This document shows, one piece after another, positions 16,132 to 24,792 of a stretch of DNA of 42,338 bases. The DNA is from an uncultured Mailhella sp. (GTDB taxonomy: Bacteria > Desulfobacterota > Desulfovibrionia > Desulfovibrionales > Desulfovibrionaceae): NCBI GenBank assembly GCA_910579055.1, contig CAJTSU010000001.1, forward strand, positions 8,605 through 50,942, given 5' to 3'. The position numbers were made by a program, and so were the translations under genes. How positions within the stretch are numbered: the stretch's first letter is position 1; each line of letters begins with the position of its first letter. A model generated the notes under the pieces. The model was given only the letters and a program-made list of their open reading frames with translations, did not search any database and was not told where the DNA came from.

Positions 16132-17037
16132 ATGCACGGCAGTACCGAACTCGGCATTCTTTTCGCTCTGGGCACAGCCTTTTCCTGGGCCACCGCGGGC
16201 ATCATCCACACCGCCATTGCCCGCCGCATCGGGGTGCAGGGCGTGCTGCTTCTGCGGCAGCCCGTCGCCGCCCTCGCCCTGGGCGCGGCCTGTCTGCTCT
16301 CCGGCGTACCGCTGTTAATCTCCTCCCATTTTCTCTGGCCGGCCGCCGCTTCCGGTCTTACCGGAATTCTGATAGGCGATGCCTGCCTCTATGCCGGAGC
16401 CTTGCGCATCGGCCTGCGCCCCGCACAGGTCTGTCTTTCGCTTTCCGCGGCCTTCACCGCGCTTATCGGCGCGATGTTCCTCGGCGAACGTATCGGCCTG
16501 CAAGGCGTACTCGGTATTGCCGTTGCCACTGCCGGAGTTATCCTCGTTGTCTCCTCCGAGCGGGGAGACGCACATAATCCTCCGAGCAAGGGGCGTACCC
16601 GCACACAGGGCATCGCCTTGTGTCTGTTCTCCGCCCTGATGCTGGCCGTGGGCATGATTTTCTCCAAACAGGCCCTCTCGGGGGGCATGGCCCCCCTTTC
16701 TCTGGCACTGTATCGCAACGGTGTCTCCATGATCGGCATCATCCTCATTGCCGTCCTGCGCGGCGCGATACGCCCCACACTCTCCGCCCTGCGCGAACAT
16801 CCCGAAGTCTTCAAGCTCGTCCCGCCCGGCTGTCTGTTCGGCCCGGCGGGCGGCATCTGGCTGTCCTGCCTCGCCATCGACTTTCTGCCCGCCGCCGTGG
16901 CGTCCATGCTCATCGGCCTGGAGCCCATTGCCCTGTTGATCATCATGGGCATTATGGAACGCCGCATGCCCCGCCGCGATTCCATTATCGGCTCCGTTAT
17001 CGCCTGCACCGGCGCGGCTGTTCTAGTATTAAGATAA
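16132..17037 (+). CDS. EamA/DMT-family transporter
   Basis: Inner-membrane exporter of the drug/metabolite transporter superfamily, 301 residues with about ten membrane segments arranged as two repeated EamA domains (residues roughly 5-135 and 160-300). Signs of the family are the N-terminal FALGTAFSWATAGIIH, the ALTGLIG-type helix end ALIGAMFLGERIGLQGVLGI, repeated in the second half as IGLEPIALLIIMGIMERRM. Substrates of such proteins range from amino acids to metabolites and cannot be told from sequence. The ATG has no strong ribosome site. It stands alone on the plus strand. Confidence 0.85.
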   Translation: MHGSTELGILFALGTAFSWATAGIIHTAIARRIGVQGVLLLRQPVAALALGAACLLSGVPLLISSHFLWPAAASGLTGILIGDACLYAGALRIGLRPAQVCLSLSAAFTALIGAMFLGERIGLQGVLGIAVATAGVILVVSSERGDAHNPPSKGRTRTQGIALCLFSALMLAVGMIFSKQALSGGMAPLSLALYRNGVSMIGIILIAVLRGAIRPTLSALREHPEVFKLVPPGCLFGPAGGIWLSCLAIDFLPAAVASMLIGLEPIALLIIMGIMERRMPRRDSIIGSVIACTGAAVLVLR

Positions 17038-17099
17038 GGAAAGCGGCGTAAGGGAGGACTTTTGAAAAGTCTTCCCTTGCCTTTCAAAACTTCCGTTTG

Positions 17100-17891
17100 T
17101 TACCCGAACGCAACGTCAAGGCACATCATGAGCACAAAACCCGACATAACCCCCATAGTCGCGGCATCCCCATTGCCCGAAGCCTGCGCCTCCGGTACAA
17201 CTTCCTCCACCACCACAAACACCATGGCCCCTGCGGCAAACGCCAGCGCCCAGGGCAGAACGGGCGCGGCAACCGAGGCCGCAGCGGCCCCAATCACCGC
17301 CGCTATCGGCTCCACTATTCCGGACAACTGCCCGTAAAAAAAGGCTTTACGGCGGGAAAGCTCTTCACGCAACAGCGGCACGGAAACCGCCATGCCTTCG
17401 GGTAAATTTTGTAAACCAATGCCGAGCATCAGCGTGACCGCCCCGGCAAAGCCCATCTCCGGCGCGGCGGTCGCCGCGCCGAAGGCCACTCCCACGGCCA
17501 GCCCCTCGGGGATATTGTGCAGGGTAATGGCCAGCACCAGCAGCACGCTGCGCGACAGGTGCGTGGGAGTGCCCTCCTCAAAGCCTTCCAGCGGATGCAG
17601 GTGCGGCAACAGAATATCCAGAAGACGCAACACAACGGCCCCGCCGAGAAAACCGAGAGCGACAGGCACAAAGCACCACACGCCCCAGCCGGGTCGGGCC
17701 ATTTCCAGCGCGGGGTCAAGCAGTGACCAGAACGAGGCCGCCAGCATCACCCCGGCCGCAACCCCGAGCATGATATCCAGGGTACGCCGGGAAAATTCAC
17801 GCGGCGAAAAAACCGCTGCCGCCCCCAAAGACGTAAAGCCCCAGGTGACAAGCCCGGCCAGCAGACCCATAATTGCCGGATATTGCAGCAT
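17100..17891 (-). CDS. ZIP-family divalent metal transporter
   Basis: Inner-membrane metal-ion transporter, 263 residues, ZupT/GufA-like. The key metal-site helices are present: LHNIPEGLAVGVAFG and NLPEGMAVSVPL, followed by YGQLSGIVEPIAAVIGA. Eight hydrophobic segments are visible. The start at 17891 is supported by GGAGGAG just before the ATG; in-frame upstream starts reach into the cbiA coding region. It is divergent from cbiA with a 124-base gap. Zn, Fe or Co could be substrates; the neighbouring corrin gene makes Co tempting, but that is only position. Confidence 0.88.
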   Translation of the reverse strand: MLQYPAIMGLLAGLVTWGFTSLGAAAVFSPREFSRRTLDIMLGVAAGVMLAASFWSLLDPALEMARPGWGVWCFVPVALGFLGGAVVLRLLDILLPHLHPLEGFEEGTPTHLSRSVLLVLAITLHNIPEGLAVGVAFGAATAAPEMGFAGAVTLMLGIGLQNLPEGMAVSVPLLREELSRRKAFFYGQLSGIVEPIAAVIGAAAASVAAPVLPWALAFAAGAMVFVVVEEVVPEAQASGNGDAATMGVMSGFVLMMCLDVAFG

Positions 17892-18015
17892 GCTGCTCCT
17901 CCTTGTACAGTGATGCCTTACGCAATAGCGCGGATGCGGGCCGGAAACAAGGGCATGAGAACGGGCTGTGCGCCCTTTGTTGCGGTTTTCCCCGCTTCGC
18001 CGTATTTCTCTGTGC

Positions 18016-19497
18016 ATGCACCTTCCCCGTCTCGTCATATCCGGCCTTTCCGGCGGCAGCGGCAAAACCCTGCTTTCCCTTGGTCTGACCCGTGCCTTCC
18101 GGCAGCGGGGGCACCGTGTTCAGCCCGCGAAAAAAGGGCCGGATTACATTGATGCCGCATGGCTGGCTCTGGCCGCCGGACGCCCCGCCGCGAATCTTGA
18201 CCCGTATTTCCTGCCCGCCCGCGCATTGCCCGCAGCATTGGCCCGCACCGCTGTCCGCTTTTCCCCGCACGGCGCAGAACCGGATCTGGCAATTATTGAA
18301 GGCAACCGGGGTCTGTACGACGGGCGGGACGTCCACGGATCCTGTTCCACCGCACAGGTTGCGCTGGCGCTGGACGCGCCCGTGCTCCTTGCCCTCAACT
18401 GCACGAAAATGACCCGCACCGCCGCCGCCGTGGTGGCCGGGGTCGTGTCTTTTGTTCCCGCGCTCAGGTTCGCCGGAGTCGTGCTGAACAATGTGGGCAA
18501 TCCTCGCCATGCCGCTCAGGTTCGGCAGGCCGTGGAATATTATACCGACATCCCCGTACTCGGCGAACTGCCCCGCCTGCGGGAAAATCCTCTGCCGGAA
18601 CGCCACATGGGGCTGGAACTCTCCCCGGCGTCCCGCGATCCTCATGTCCGGGCGAAACGTGAAAGAATTCTGGACTTTCTCGCCGCATACGCCGCGGAAC
18701 ACATCAACCTTGACGCTGTACTTGCTGCCGCGTCCTCCTCGCCGGAACTCCCCGCTCCCGACACGGACACGCTTCCGGCAGAGACCGCCGAGGCAGGCAC
18801 GCCGCCGTCCGGAACCATGCGGCCCCGTATCGGCTTTGTACGGGATGACGCCCTGTGGTTCTATTACGAAGAAAATCTGGCGGCTCTGCGCGATGCCGGC
18901 GCGGAGCTTGCGGAACTGAGTCTGCTGGATGCCGCCCCCTGGCCCGCGCTGGACGGGCTTTATCTCGGCGGGGGCTTCCCCGAACTGTTCCCGGACGCGC
19001 TGTCCGCCTCGCCCCATCTGGCTGATATCCGCGCCCTTGCGGAATCGGGCCGCCCGCTCTACGCCGAGTGCGGAGGCTTCATGCTGCTCTGCCGCGCCCT
19101 GCGCCTTGACGGCCGCGAAGTCCCCATGAGCGGCCTGCTCTCCGTATCCACGGAATTTTTGCCCCGGCCGCAGGGTCTGGGCTATGTGGAAGCCCTCACT
19201 ACGGGGGACACCCCTTTCCATCCCCAGGGAAGCGCGTGGCGCGGCCATGAATTTCACTATTCGCGCTGCACATGGGGCGATTCCCTGCCGGATTTTGCCC
19301 TCACGCTTTCCCCGGGCTGCGGCATGGGCAACATTGACGGCAAGGGGCGGGACGGCCTGATCGCAGGACCTCGGAACAACGTCTTTGCCTCCTATATCCA
19401 CCTCTTTGCCCCTGCCGTACCACACTGGGCGCCGCGTTTTGTTGCAGCGGCACAGAGAACAGCCCCGCCGGTGAAAAAAAGCTCTGTTCGAGAATAA
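18016..19497 (+). CDS. cbiA: cobyrinate a,c-diamide synthase
   Basis: Amidates the a and c side chains of cobyrinate (anaerobic B12 pathway) using glutamine and ATP. The 493 residues carry an N-terminal P-loop ISGLSGGSGKT, the KKGPDYIDAAW segment and EGNRGLYDGRD, then a C-terminal glutamine amidotransferase domain with YLGGGFPELF, the nucleophile Cys in YAECGGFMLL, and GHEFHYSR. A proline/alanine-rich linker joins the two. The ATG at 18016 gives the normal N-terminus. The last five residues and the stop lie inside a repeat-family A element. No cobalamin riboswitch is visible upstream, and no other corrin genes are nearby. Confidence 0.9.
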   Translation: MHLPRLVISGLSGGSGKTLLSLGLTRAFRQRGHRVQPAKKGPDYIDAAWLALAAGRPAANLDPYFLPARALPAALARTAVRFSPHGAEPDLAIIEGNRGLYDGRDVHGSCSTAQVALALDAPVLLALNCTKMTRTAAAVVAGVVSFVPALRFAGVVLNNVGNPRHAAQVRQAVEYYTDIPVLGELPRLRENPLPERHMGLELSPASRDPHVRAKRERILDFLAAYAAEHINLDAVLAAASSSPELPAPDTDTLPAETAEAGTPPSGTMRPRIGFVRDDALWFYYEENLAALRDAGAELAELSLLDAAPWPALDGLYLGGGFPELFPDALSASPHLADIRALAESGRPLYAECGGFMLLCRALRLDGREVPMSGLLSVSTEFLPRPQGLGYVEALTTGDTPFHPQGSAWRGHEFHYSRCTWGDSLPDFALTLSPGCGMGNIDGKGRDGLIAGPRNNVFASYIHLFAPAVPHWAPRFVAAAQRTAPPVKKSSVRE

Positions 19498-19779
19498 TGT
19501 CGATTGCGTTACGCGGAGTGTACGGTTTTGCTTCGGCACGGGCGGCAACATCCGTTGGCGTAAAGGTAGTAGGCAAGGCATCATGTATCCACGGCTGGCT
19601 CGCTTACGCCTCGTGAAGCTGCGCTTTACTCGGCTCCGCTCCGCGAACCCTTTCTTCCGCGACCTCCTGATGACGCTCGATCGGCGTTGCCGATACTCGC
19701 TCTCGCTTGCGTTTTGCGCGGAAAGCGCCGCGCGGTCTTCGGCGGTCAAGGATAGTTTCAACACTATTATGGAACAGAC
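19481..19779 (+). repeat. MITE-like repeat family A, long copy
   Basis: Both ends are visible: the left reads GCTCTGTTCGAGAATAATG and the right, reverse-complemented, GGTCTGTTCCATAATAGTG (15 of 19 alike). Inner blocks shared with the 24793 copy include CGGCACGGGCGGCA, a CCACGGCTGGCTCGCTT block and GCTTGCGTTTTGCG. It has no coding capacity of its own. It begins inside the 3' end of cbiA and supplies that gene's stop codon. Confidence 0.7.
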
Positions 19780-19895
19780 CAAAAAAATATCGTAGCGCCT
19801 TTGTTCCCCGTGACAGTACCCGGCGATCAGGCAAACTCCGCCGGGCAGATCCGTTTTAACCCGGTTTGTTCAGATACCGTGCGCATTGCACCTGT

Positions 19896-19911
19896 TGGTT
19901 GCCTGATTGCA
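19896..19911 (+). promoter_or_regulatory. candidate sigma-54 promoter (-24/-12)
   Basis: TGGTTGCCTGATTGCA has GG and GC separated by exactly ten bases and ends in the full TTGCA of the -12 element; the -24 half is TGGTT instead of TGGCAC. It points toward the small exported protein at 20048. The same bases form an inverted repeat (GGTTGC / GCAACC), which is an alternative explanation. The rest of the gene-free stretch 19498-20047 is the family A repeat and unassigned leader. Confidence 0.4.
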
Positions 19912-20047
19912 ACCTCTGGTTGGTAGCGTGACAAGTGCCTCCCCCGCTATGAAAAATGTGTGCGCGTTTCGTGCTCTCCCGAACCGGCGGGGTCTATCTT
20001 CAGCGGCGGAATACCGGACTGCCCGCCTGTCTCTTCGAGGTATCATC

Positions 20048-20308
20048 ATGAAATTTCTTTCCCTTGCTCTGGCCGCCGCCCTTTCTCTCGGCTCTTTCTC
20101 CCTCGCCATGGCCGCCTGCTCTCCCGAAGAAGCGCAAAACAAGGCCATGGCTTTTGCCCAGGCCATGCAGAACAAGGCACAGAGCGACCCGAACAGCTAC
20201 GCCGGGATTATGCAGGAACTTCAGCCCAAACTCCTTGAGCTCCAGCAGAAACAGGACATGGAAGCACTGTGCAGATTCTATGATGAAGCGCTCGAAAAAC
20301 TGAAGTAA
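20048..20308 (+). CDS. small exported protein of unknown function
   Basis: A protein of 86 residues that I do not recognise. The N-terminus is a clear signal peptide (MKFLSLALAAALSLGS, likely cut after LAMA), leaving about 63 residues that begin ACSPEEAQNKAMAFAQAMQ. The mature part is mostly helical, rich in Gln, Glu and Lys, with two Cys that could form a disulfide in the periplasm. The ATG at 20048 is the only start that puts the signal peptide at the front, with a GAGG ribosome site ahead of it. It is likely a single-gene unit, with a terminator-like hairpin after it. Confidence 0.72.
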   Translation: MKFLSLALAAALSLGSFSLAMAACSPEEAQNKAMAFAQAMQNKAQSDPNSYAGIMQELQPKLLELQQKQDMEALCRFYDEALEKLK

Positions 20309-20429
20309 CCCCGGCATTATATAACATTATATACTTCGTATTCAATGTTGACATCGCTTTGCCGAAAGCGTGGCTTTGGGCGAGTGAACCCGGTTATGCC
20401 GCGGAGCACCAGAAACGATATCGGTTGAG

Positions 20430-20470
20430 TGAGCCTGGATCGTATATCCTCTGCGATCCAGGTTCATTTT
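20430..20470 (+). terminator. terminator-like hairpin before the XRE gene
   Basis: TGAGCCTGGATCG (20430-20442) pairs with CGATCCAGGTTCA (20454-20466) with one wobble pair, followed by TTTT. It lies 120 bases after the small exported protein and 70 bases before the XRE gene, so it may end the former or attenuate the latter. Confidence 0.6.
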
Positions 20471-20539
20471 CCGGCCAAACTCTGGCTTCGCCATTCCGCC
20501 GGTGTTGCCTTTCCGCCTCGAACCATCTACTCTCCACGC

Positions 20540-21130
20540 ATGACGGAACTCATGACTGAAGGAAGGATACGCCTCGGCGCGGAAATTCAGCGCCGCAGAA
20601 AACAGCTGGGGCTCACCCAGGAAGAACTGGCCCAGCGCATGGACGTCTCGCGCCAGTCCGTGACAAAATGGGAAACAGGGCAGTCCGCCCCGGATCTTGA
20701 TCGTCTTGTCCAACTGGGCGAAGTGCTGAGCATCAGCCTGGATGAACTGCTGAAAGGCCCTTCGGACAACGCTGATGCCCCTCAGATCGAAAACGACTGT
20801 GAAAGCATCGCGCGGGATGCCGCGCCCGGCTTTCGGGAAGCCTCCTCCCCCTCCTCCCTTTTTTTCTTTCTCCGCCTGACAGGGGGCCTGCTGCTGTTTT
20901 TCGGGCTGGCCGGGCTGCTTGCCCTGTGGGTATGTTCCGTCCTTTTTCCCGTTCAGCTTACCAGATTGGACGGCAGTGTGCATATTGGACTGAAAGGTTA
21001 TCTCATGGCCCATGATTACCAGCCGCTGTTCCACGCGGCTTTGGGCGCGGCCTGCGGGGGCGCGCTCTGCCTGACGGCCGCCTCTTCACGCGTGTACAGC
21101 CTTGCCGCAAAAATGCTTGCCCGAACTTGA
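20540..21130 (+). CDS. membrane-anchored XRE-family regulator
   Basis: A 196-residue protein with an N-terminal helix-turn-helix (residues about 10-65: LGAEIQRRRKQLGLTQEELAQ, then MDVSRQSVTKWETGQSAPDLD), a short linker, and a C-terminal part with one or two membrane segments (FFFLRLTGGLLLFFGLAGLLALW and a weaker ALGAACGGALCLTAA). The DNA-binding part is typical of Firmicutes-like XRE regulators with membrane tails. No strong ribosome site marks the ATG at 20540; one at 20552 is also possible. It could sense membrane state or a small partner; the small exported protein upstream is the nearest candidate. Target unknown. Confidence 0.78.
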   Translation: MTELMTEGRIRLGAEIQRRRKQLGLTQEELAQRMDVSRQSVTKWETGQSAPDLDRLVQLGEVLSISLDELLKGPSDNADAPQIENDCESIARDAAPGFREASSPSSLFFFLRLTGGLLLFFGLAGLLALWVCSVLFPVQLTRLDGSVHIGLKGYLMAHDYQPLFHAALGAACGGALCLTAASSRVYSLAAKMLART

Positions 21131-21150
21131 CGCATTTCGCCATTGAAGGA

Positions 21151-21177
21151 GTCCGGGGGAGAAAATCTGCCCCGGAC
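21151..21177. other. GC-rich hairpin after the XRE gene
   Basis: GTCCGGGG (21151-21158) pairs with CCCCGGAC (21170-21177). It lies 20 bases after the XRE stop codon and next to a family C repeat. No T-run follows on either strand, so it may stop transcription only weakly. Confidence 0.45.
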
Positions 21178-21181
21178 AGAC

Positions 21182-21318
21182 TGATTGACAACCCCCGCTT
21201 CGCGGCGTTTGCGCCGTCCAGACCGCACGCGGCTTGACGGAAAGGCACGAAACCTGCGCTTGACGGCGCGGCAAAGCCACGACCTGCTCGCACTTTTCGG
21301 GGCTGATGACGTTGTCAG
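21182..21318 (-). repeat. palindromic intergenic repeat family C, copy 2
   Basis: The reverse complement of this stretch follows the copy at 3911-4052 through the CAGCCCCGAAAA block, GCGAGCAGGTCG, GGCTTTGCCGCGCCGT, TTTCCGTCAAGCCGC, GGCGCAAAC and the final tgtca-cagtct. It fills the gap between two converging genes. Confidence 0.7.
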
Positions 21319-21321
21319 CAG

Positions 21322-21354
21322 CCTCACCGGGGGAGAAAATCTCCCCCGGTGAGG
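21322..21354. terminator. long perfect hairpin between converging genes
   Basis: CCTCACCGGGGGAGA and TCTCCCCCGGTGAGG are perfect 15-base arms around a three-base loop. It sits 40 bases past the stop codon of the ferredoxin-subunit gene (minus strand) and could stop transcription from either side, although there is no T-run. Confidence 0.5.
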
Positions 21355-21394
21355 CCCCGGTCAGCGCCGCAGGCTCTCACCATGCTGAAGCCCG

Positions 21395-21904
21395 TTATTC
21401 TCCTGATTTCAGCAAAGCCAGCAGCGCGGCTTCCGACGTTTTCTTTTCTTCCGGGCTGACCTTCACCAGCTTGAGGGCGCGCGTGGGGCAGGTGGCCACG
21501 CAGGGCGGCTCTTCCTTTTCCCTATCATAGCGCCCGACGCACAGATCGCACTTGACCATTTTCTCCTCCCCGTCACCGGGAAACTGAGGCACGTCAAAAT
21601 CGCAGGCGACTTCACAGGAACGGCATCCCACGCACTTCCGCTCATCCACCAGCACTATGCCTTCGGCATTTTTGCTGATGGCGTGTTCCGGGCAGACCTC
21701 CATACAGGCAGGCTCCGCGCAATGCTGACAATTAATTGAGGCATGGCGCAGGCGGGGCATCCCCTCGCCCTGCCGCCAGATTCTTTCAATACGGCGGCAG
21801 TACACGCCCAGGGGGCGCTCACGCCAGGCCTTGCAGGCGACGACACAACCGTGGCAGGCGACACAACGCTCCGCGTCAAAGGCTATCTTGTATTCAGCGC
21901 TCAT
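21395..21904 (-). CDS. 4Fe-4S ferredoxin-type electron-transfer subunit of molybdopterin oxidoreductase
   Basis: A 169-residue DmsB/PhsB-like protein carrying four [4Fe-4S] clusters. Cys groups read CVACHGCVVACKAW, CQHCAEPACMEVCPEHAI, CVGCRSCEVACDFDVPQF, and a last one around KCDLCVGR...CVATCP. It lacks a signal of its own, as expected for a subunit exported in complex with a Tat-signal partner. The ATG at 21904 has AAGGAA six bases upstream. It lies downstream of the catalytic subunit with a 211-base gap, longer than usual for such a pair. No membrane-anchor (NrfD-like) gene follows. Confidence 0.9.
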   Translation of the reverse strand: MSAEYKIAFDAERCVACHGCVVACKAWRERPLGVYCRRIERIWRQGEGMPRLRHASINCQHCAEPACMEVCPEHAISKNAEGIVLVDERKCVGCRSCEVACDFDVPQFPGDGEEKMVKCDLCVGRYDREKEEPPCVATCPTRALKLVKVSPEEKKTSEAALLALLKSGE

Positions 21905-22115
21905 CAAAAATTCCTTTGTGTTTTGAAACCTCCCCCTTCAGGGGGAAAAAAGCAGTTGACAAAACGGCGAAGTCGATGAAATCCGTTTCTGCAACTCCTC
22001 CCGTCAAGGAGAGGCAATCCGCACGCCTCCTATCCATCGGCTGCGGAGTCAGTCGGCGGATGGGACGACTGTGGATTGAAACATATTTCCTTTCCTTGCT
22101 GCCTGTGACCAGGAT

Positions 22116-24419
22116 TCAGGCCTTGCTCACGTTTACGAGGGTTTGACTGCCCATGGCGGTGATCAGAGGGTCGCAGCATTTCGCCAGATCGGGAGTATAC
22201 AACAGGTTCACGTTCGCCCCGCCATCCAGCAGAGGCATGTCCGGCAGGCCCAGTTCCTTGCAGCCCTGCCACCAGCCGTGCAGCAACATAACGGTATCCT
22301 TGCGGATACCGGGGTAGTATTCCGCGCGAACCGTGAGGCTCCCGTGCGGCGAGGTGACCGTCACCATATCGCCGTCCGCGATGCCGCGCGCCCTTGCGCT
22401 TTCCGGATGGATATGCAGGCAGGGCTCTTTTTCCACCTCGCGCAGGAACGGCACATTGCGCTGCCACCCGGCGGAAAAACTGCGGGAAGTGTGGTAATCG
22501 GACAGGACAAAAGGAAATTTTTCCAACAATTCCGGCGTGCCGGTCACGCTCTCGGCCGGTTCAACCCATTCGGGCATGGGGGCAAAACCGGCTTCCTCAA
22601 ACTGGGTGTTGTACAGCGCTACCTTGCCCTGCGCCAGAAACGGCGCCCTGTTCAGGCGGGAACTTTTCGTGGTGAACACCTTCTCGTATTTTTCAAACGC
22701 GGGTTTGCCCGCCGGCTCATACCTGATTCCCGTACGATGGGAACGCAGTTCTTCCAGCGTCATGCCCAGCGGTTCAAGCTGCCAGTCCATGCAGGCGCGC
22801 AGGTCACCGTTCCAGAAATCCGCGCCGTACCCCATGACCACGCCGAGATCCAGCATAATCTGCTGCATGGAACGGCCCTGTCCGACGGGTTCGATCACCT
22901 TGTTGCGGGCCATGATGAAAGGGCCGCGCACTTCAAAGGGATGATCGATTTCATAGGGAGTCAGCGCGGGCAGAACAATGTCGGCCCAGTTCATGTCCGC
23001 CGTGCGGTGGGTATCTATGACCGCATAAAAATCCACCTTCTCCAGAGCCTTGAGTACGCCGCGCGGGTTGCGGGTGCTTACCGCGGGCTGTGTGCCGGGG
23101 GCGATAACGGCATGAATGGTGGGCTTATCCTTCAGCACATCCTCAAAAATGCGAGGATAAGCAGCGGAAGTCCCCTCCTGAAACGGCTGAAAGGCGCGAG
23201 GGAACTCCGGCCCCACCAGTTTATCCACCCATTCCTGTGTGTAGCGCTCCTTCATATGGACACTGCGCCGTGCGGGCATGGTGGAGGCGGGGCCGCCGAA
23301 CACGTTGCAGCCGGGGCGATCCAGGTGCCCGGTGATCGCCATGAGCATGGCCACGGCGCGTATGGCAGAGCTGGCGGAGGGCGCATGCTCCAGCCCGTTG
23401 CCGAAATCAATGGCCGCCTTTGGGGTGGTGGCGTAGGTGCGGGCCATTTCCTCAATCTGGACTGCGGGTACGCCACAGACCTTTTCCGCCCAGGCCGGGC
23501 TGTACTGCTTCACATGTTCGGCCAGCCTGTCATAGCCGTAGCACCATGTTTCCACAAAGGCCCTGTCGATCAGCCCTTCCCTTGTCACCACATGGAGCAT
23601 GGCCAGCGCAAGAGCCGCGTCCGTGCCGGGCCGCACGGGAACCCAGTCCGTGACAAAGCCGCCGTCTGCCTCCAGAGAGGGCTTGATGGCATAGATGCGC
23701 GCCTTGCGCCGCCATGCGTCAACCAACGCGACAGCCGAACCGAGAGGCGGGCCGGAGTAGACCGGCTGCTTGCCCCAAATCAGGATAACGTCGGCATTTT
23801 TGTAATCCGGGGCGGGACGCGCGCCCACAGTGTAGGCAAACGAGAAAGACAACTGCATGGCGCAGATCCCGCTGTGGGCATAGTTGGGACTGCCGTGGGC
23901 CATAAGAAAGCGATAGAGGTATTCACTGTAGTTGCGCCGGGCCGGAGAAAGAATGGCCAAGGACTCGGGGCCGAACCTTTCCTTTTGCTCTTTCAGGGTA
24001 TCCGCGACGATCTTCAGCGCGTCGTCCCAGCTGACGGGTTCAAACCTGCCTTCCCCGCGCTTGCCCACCCGGCGGAGGGGCGTGGTCAGCCTGTCGGGCG
24101 AATACACCCATTGCGGCGCGGCGTGGCTCTTGCAACACAACCCGCCCTTGTTCTGCGGAGCTTCCTTCATGCCCGCCACGCGGGTAAACTTGCCGTCCTT
24201 CACAAAGGCGTAGACCGCACAGTTGCCCGCCGGGCCGCACATGCCGCACCAGGTCGGCACGACTGTCTCGCCTGTCTGTGCGGCAACGGCCTCGGCCTCG
24301 GCAAGTGTAAAGGGGCCGAATGGCAACAGCGCGGTGCACGCCGCTCCGACTGCCGCCGCCCCGGAAGCTTTCAGAAATGTTCTGCGGGACATCCCCGCCC
24401 TGTCTCTGTTCCTCTCCAT
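22116..24419 (-). CDS. Tat-exported molybdopterin oxidoreductase, catalytic subunit
   Basis: A 767-residue enzyme of the DMSO-reductase superfamily, thiosulfate/polysulfide-reductase-like. The N-terminus has a Tat signal (SRRTFLKASG then a hydrophobic run), so it acts in the periplasm. The [4Fe-4S] motif is C58-x2-C61-x5-C67 with a later Cys in GGLCCKSHA. Two bis-MGD-binding parts follow: VILIWGKQPV, and the C-terminal HPESARARGIADGDMVTV region. A Cys in SGICAM is placed to bind Mo or W. GAGGAGG precedes the ATG. Substrate could be a sulfur compound or an organic molecule; sequence alone does not decide. It pairs with the ferredoxin subunit downstream. Confidence 0.88.
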   Translation of the reverse strand: MERNRDRAGMSRRTFLKASGAAAVGAACTALLPFGPFTLAEAEAVAAQTGETVVPTWCGMCGPAGNCAVYAFVKDGKFTRVAGMKEAPQNKGGLCCKSHAAPQWVYSPDRLTTPLRRVGKRGEGRFEPVSWDDALKIVADTLKEQKERFGPESLAILSPARRNYSEYLYRFLMAHGSPNYAHSGICAMQLSFSFAYTVGARPAPDYKNADVILIWGKQPVYSGPPLGSAVALVDAWRRKARIYAIKPSLEADGGFVTDWVPVRPGTDAALALAMLHVVTREGLIDRAFVETWCYGYDRLAEHVKQYSPAWAEKVCGVPAVQIEEMARTYATTPKAAIDFGNGLEHAPSASSAIRAVAMLMAITGHLDRPGCNVFGGPASTMPARRSVHMKERYTQEWVDKLVGPEFPRAFQPFQEGTSAAYPRIFEDVLKDKPTIHAVIAPGTQPAVSTRNPRGVLKALEKVDFYAVIDTHRTADMNWADIVLPALTPYEIDHPFEVRGPFIMARNKVIEPVGQGRSMQQIMLDLGVVMGYGADFWNGDLRACMDWQLEPLGMTLEELRSHRTGIRYEPAGKPAFEKYEKVFTTKSSRLNRAPFLAQGKVALYNTQFEEAGFAPMPEWVEPAESVTGTPELLEKFPFVLSDYHTSRSFSAGWQRNVPFLREVEKEPCLHIHPESARARGIADGDMVTVTSPHGSLTVRAEYYPGIRKDTVMLLHGWWQGCKELGLPDMPLLDGGANVNLLYTPDLAKCCDPLITAMGSQTLVNVSKA

Positions 24420-24792
24420 AGTTCCTCCTCAAAGCGTGCGCCCGCCGGAACCCGGCGCAAGCGCATTCTGCGGGAGAGACGCGTCGATCTTCACCTGTGA
24501 GCCGGAGCAGCTCCAAGAAGCGTGACAACGCTGCTGCGCCGGGAGGAGGGAGGAAATTCAGGACAGAAGAACGGAAGAAGGCCCGTTTCGTCCGCCCGCC
24601 GCGGCACATGGAAGACGCAAACCTTGCGTCCTTGCAGCCGCTCAAAGAAGACGAAACAACATGACTTCTCCCGAATGTATTGATGGGGCGGAATGAACCG
24701 CCGTGTGGCGATGCGCTTTTCCGTGCGCGTCAACTATCGCCAAATTAAAAACAATCACACGGAAAATTTTTTGTCAATGCTCTCTTATAGCA

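Noticed and set aside
17892..18015. Cobalamin riboswitch upstream of cbiA
   Set aside because: The gap is only 124 bases and lacks a B12-box-like motif or the size of such an element.
22143..24500. Plus-strand open frame of 785 codons opposite the molybdoenzyme
   Set aside because: Antisense shadow of a gene with a clear Tat signal, Fe-S motif and ribosome site on the other strand; no recognisable domain.
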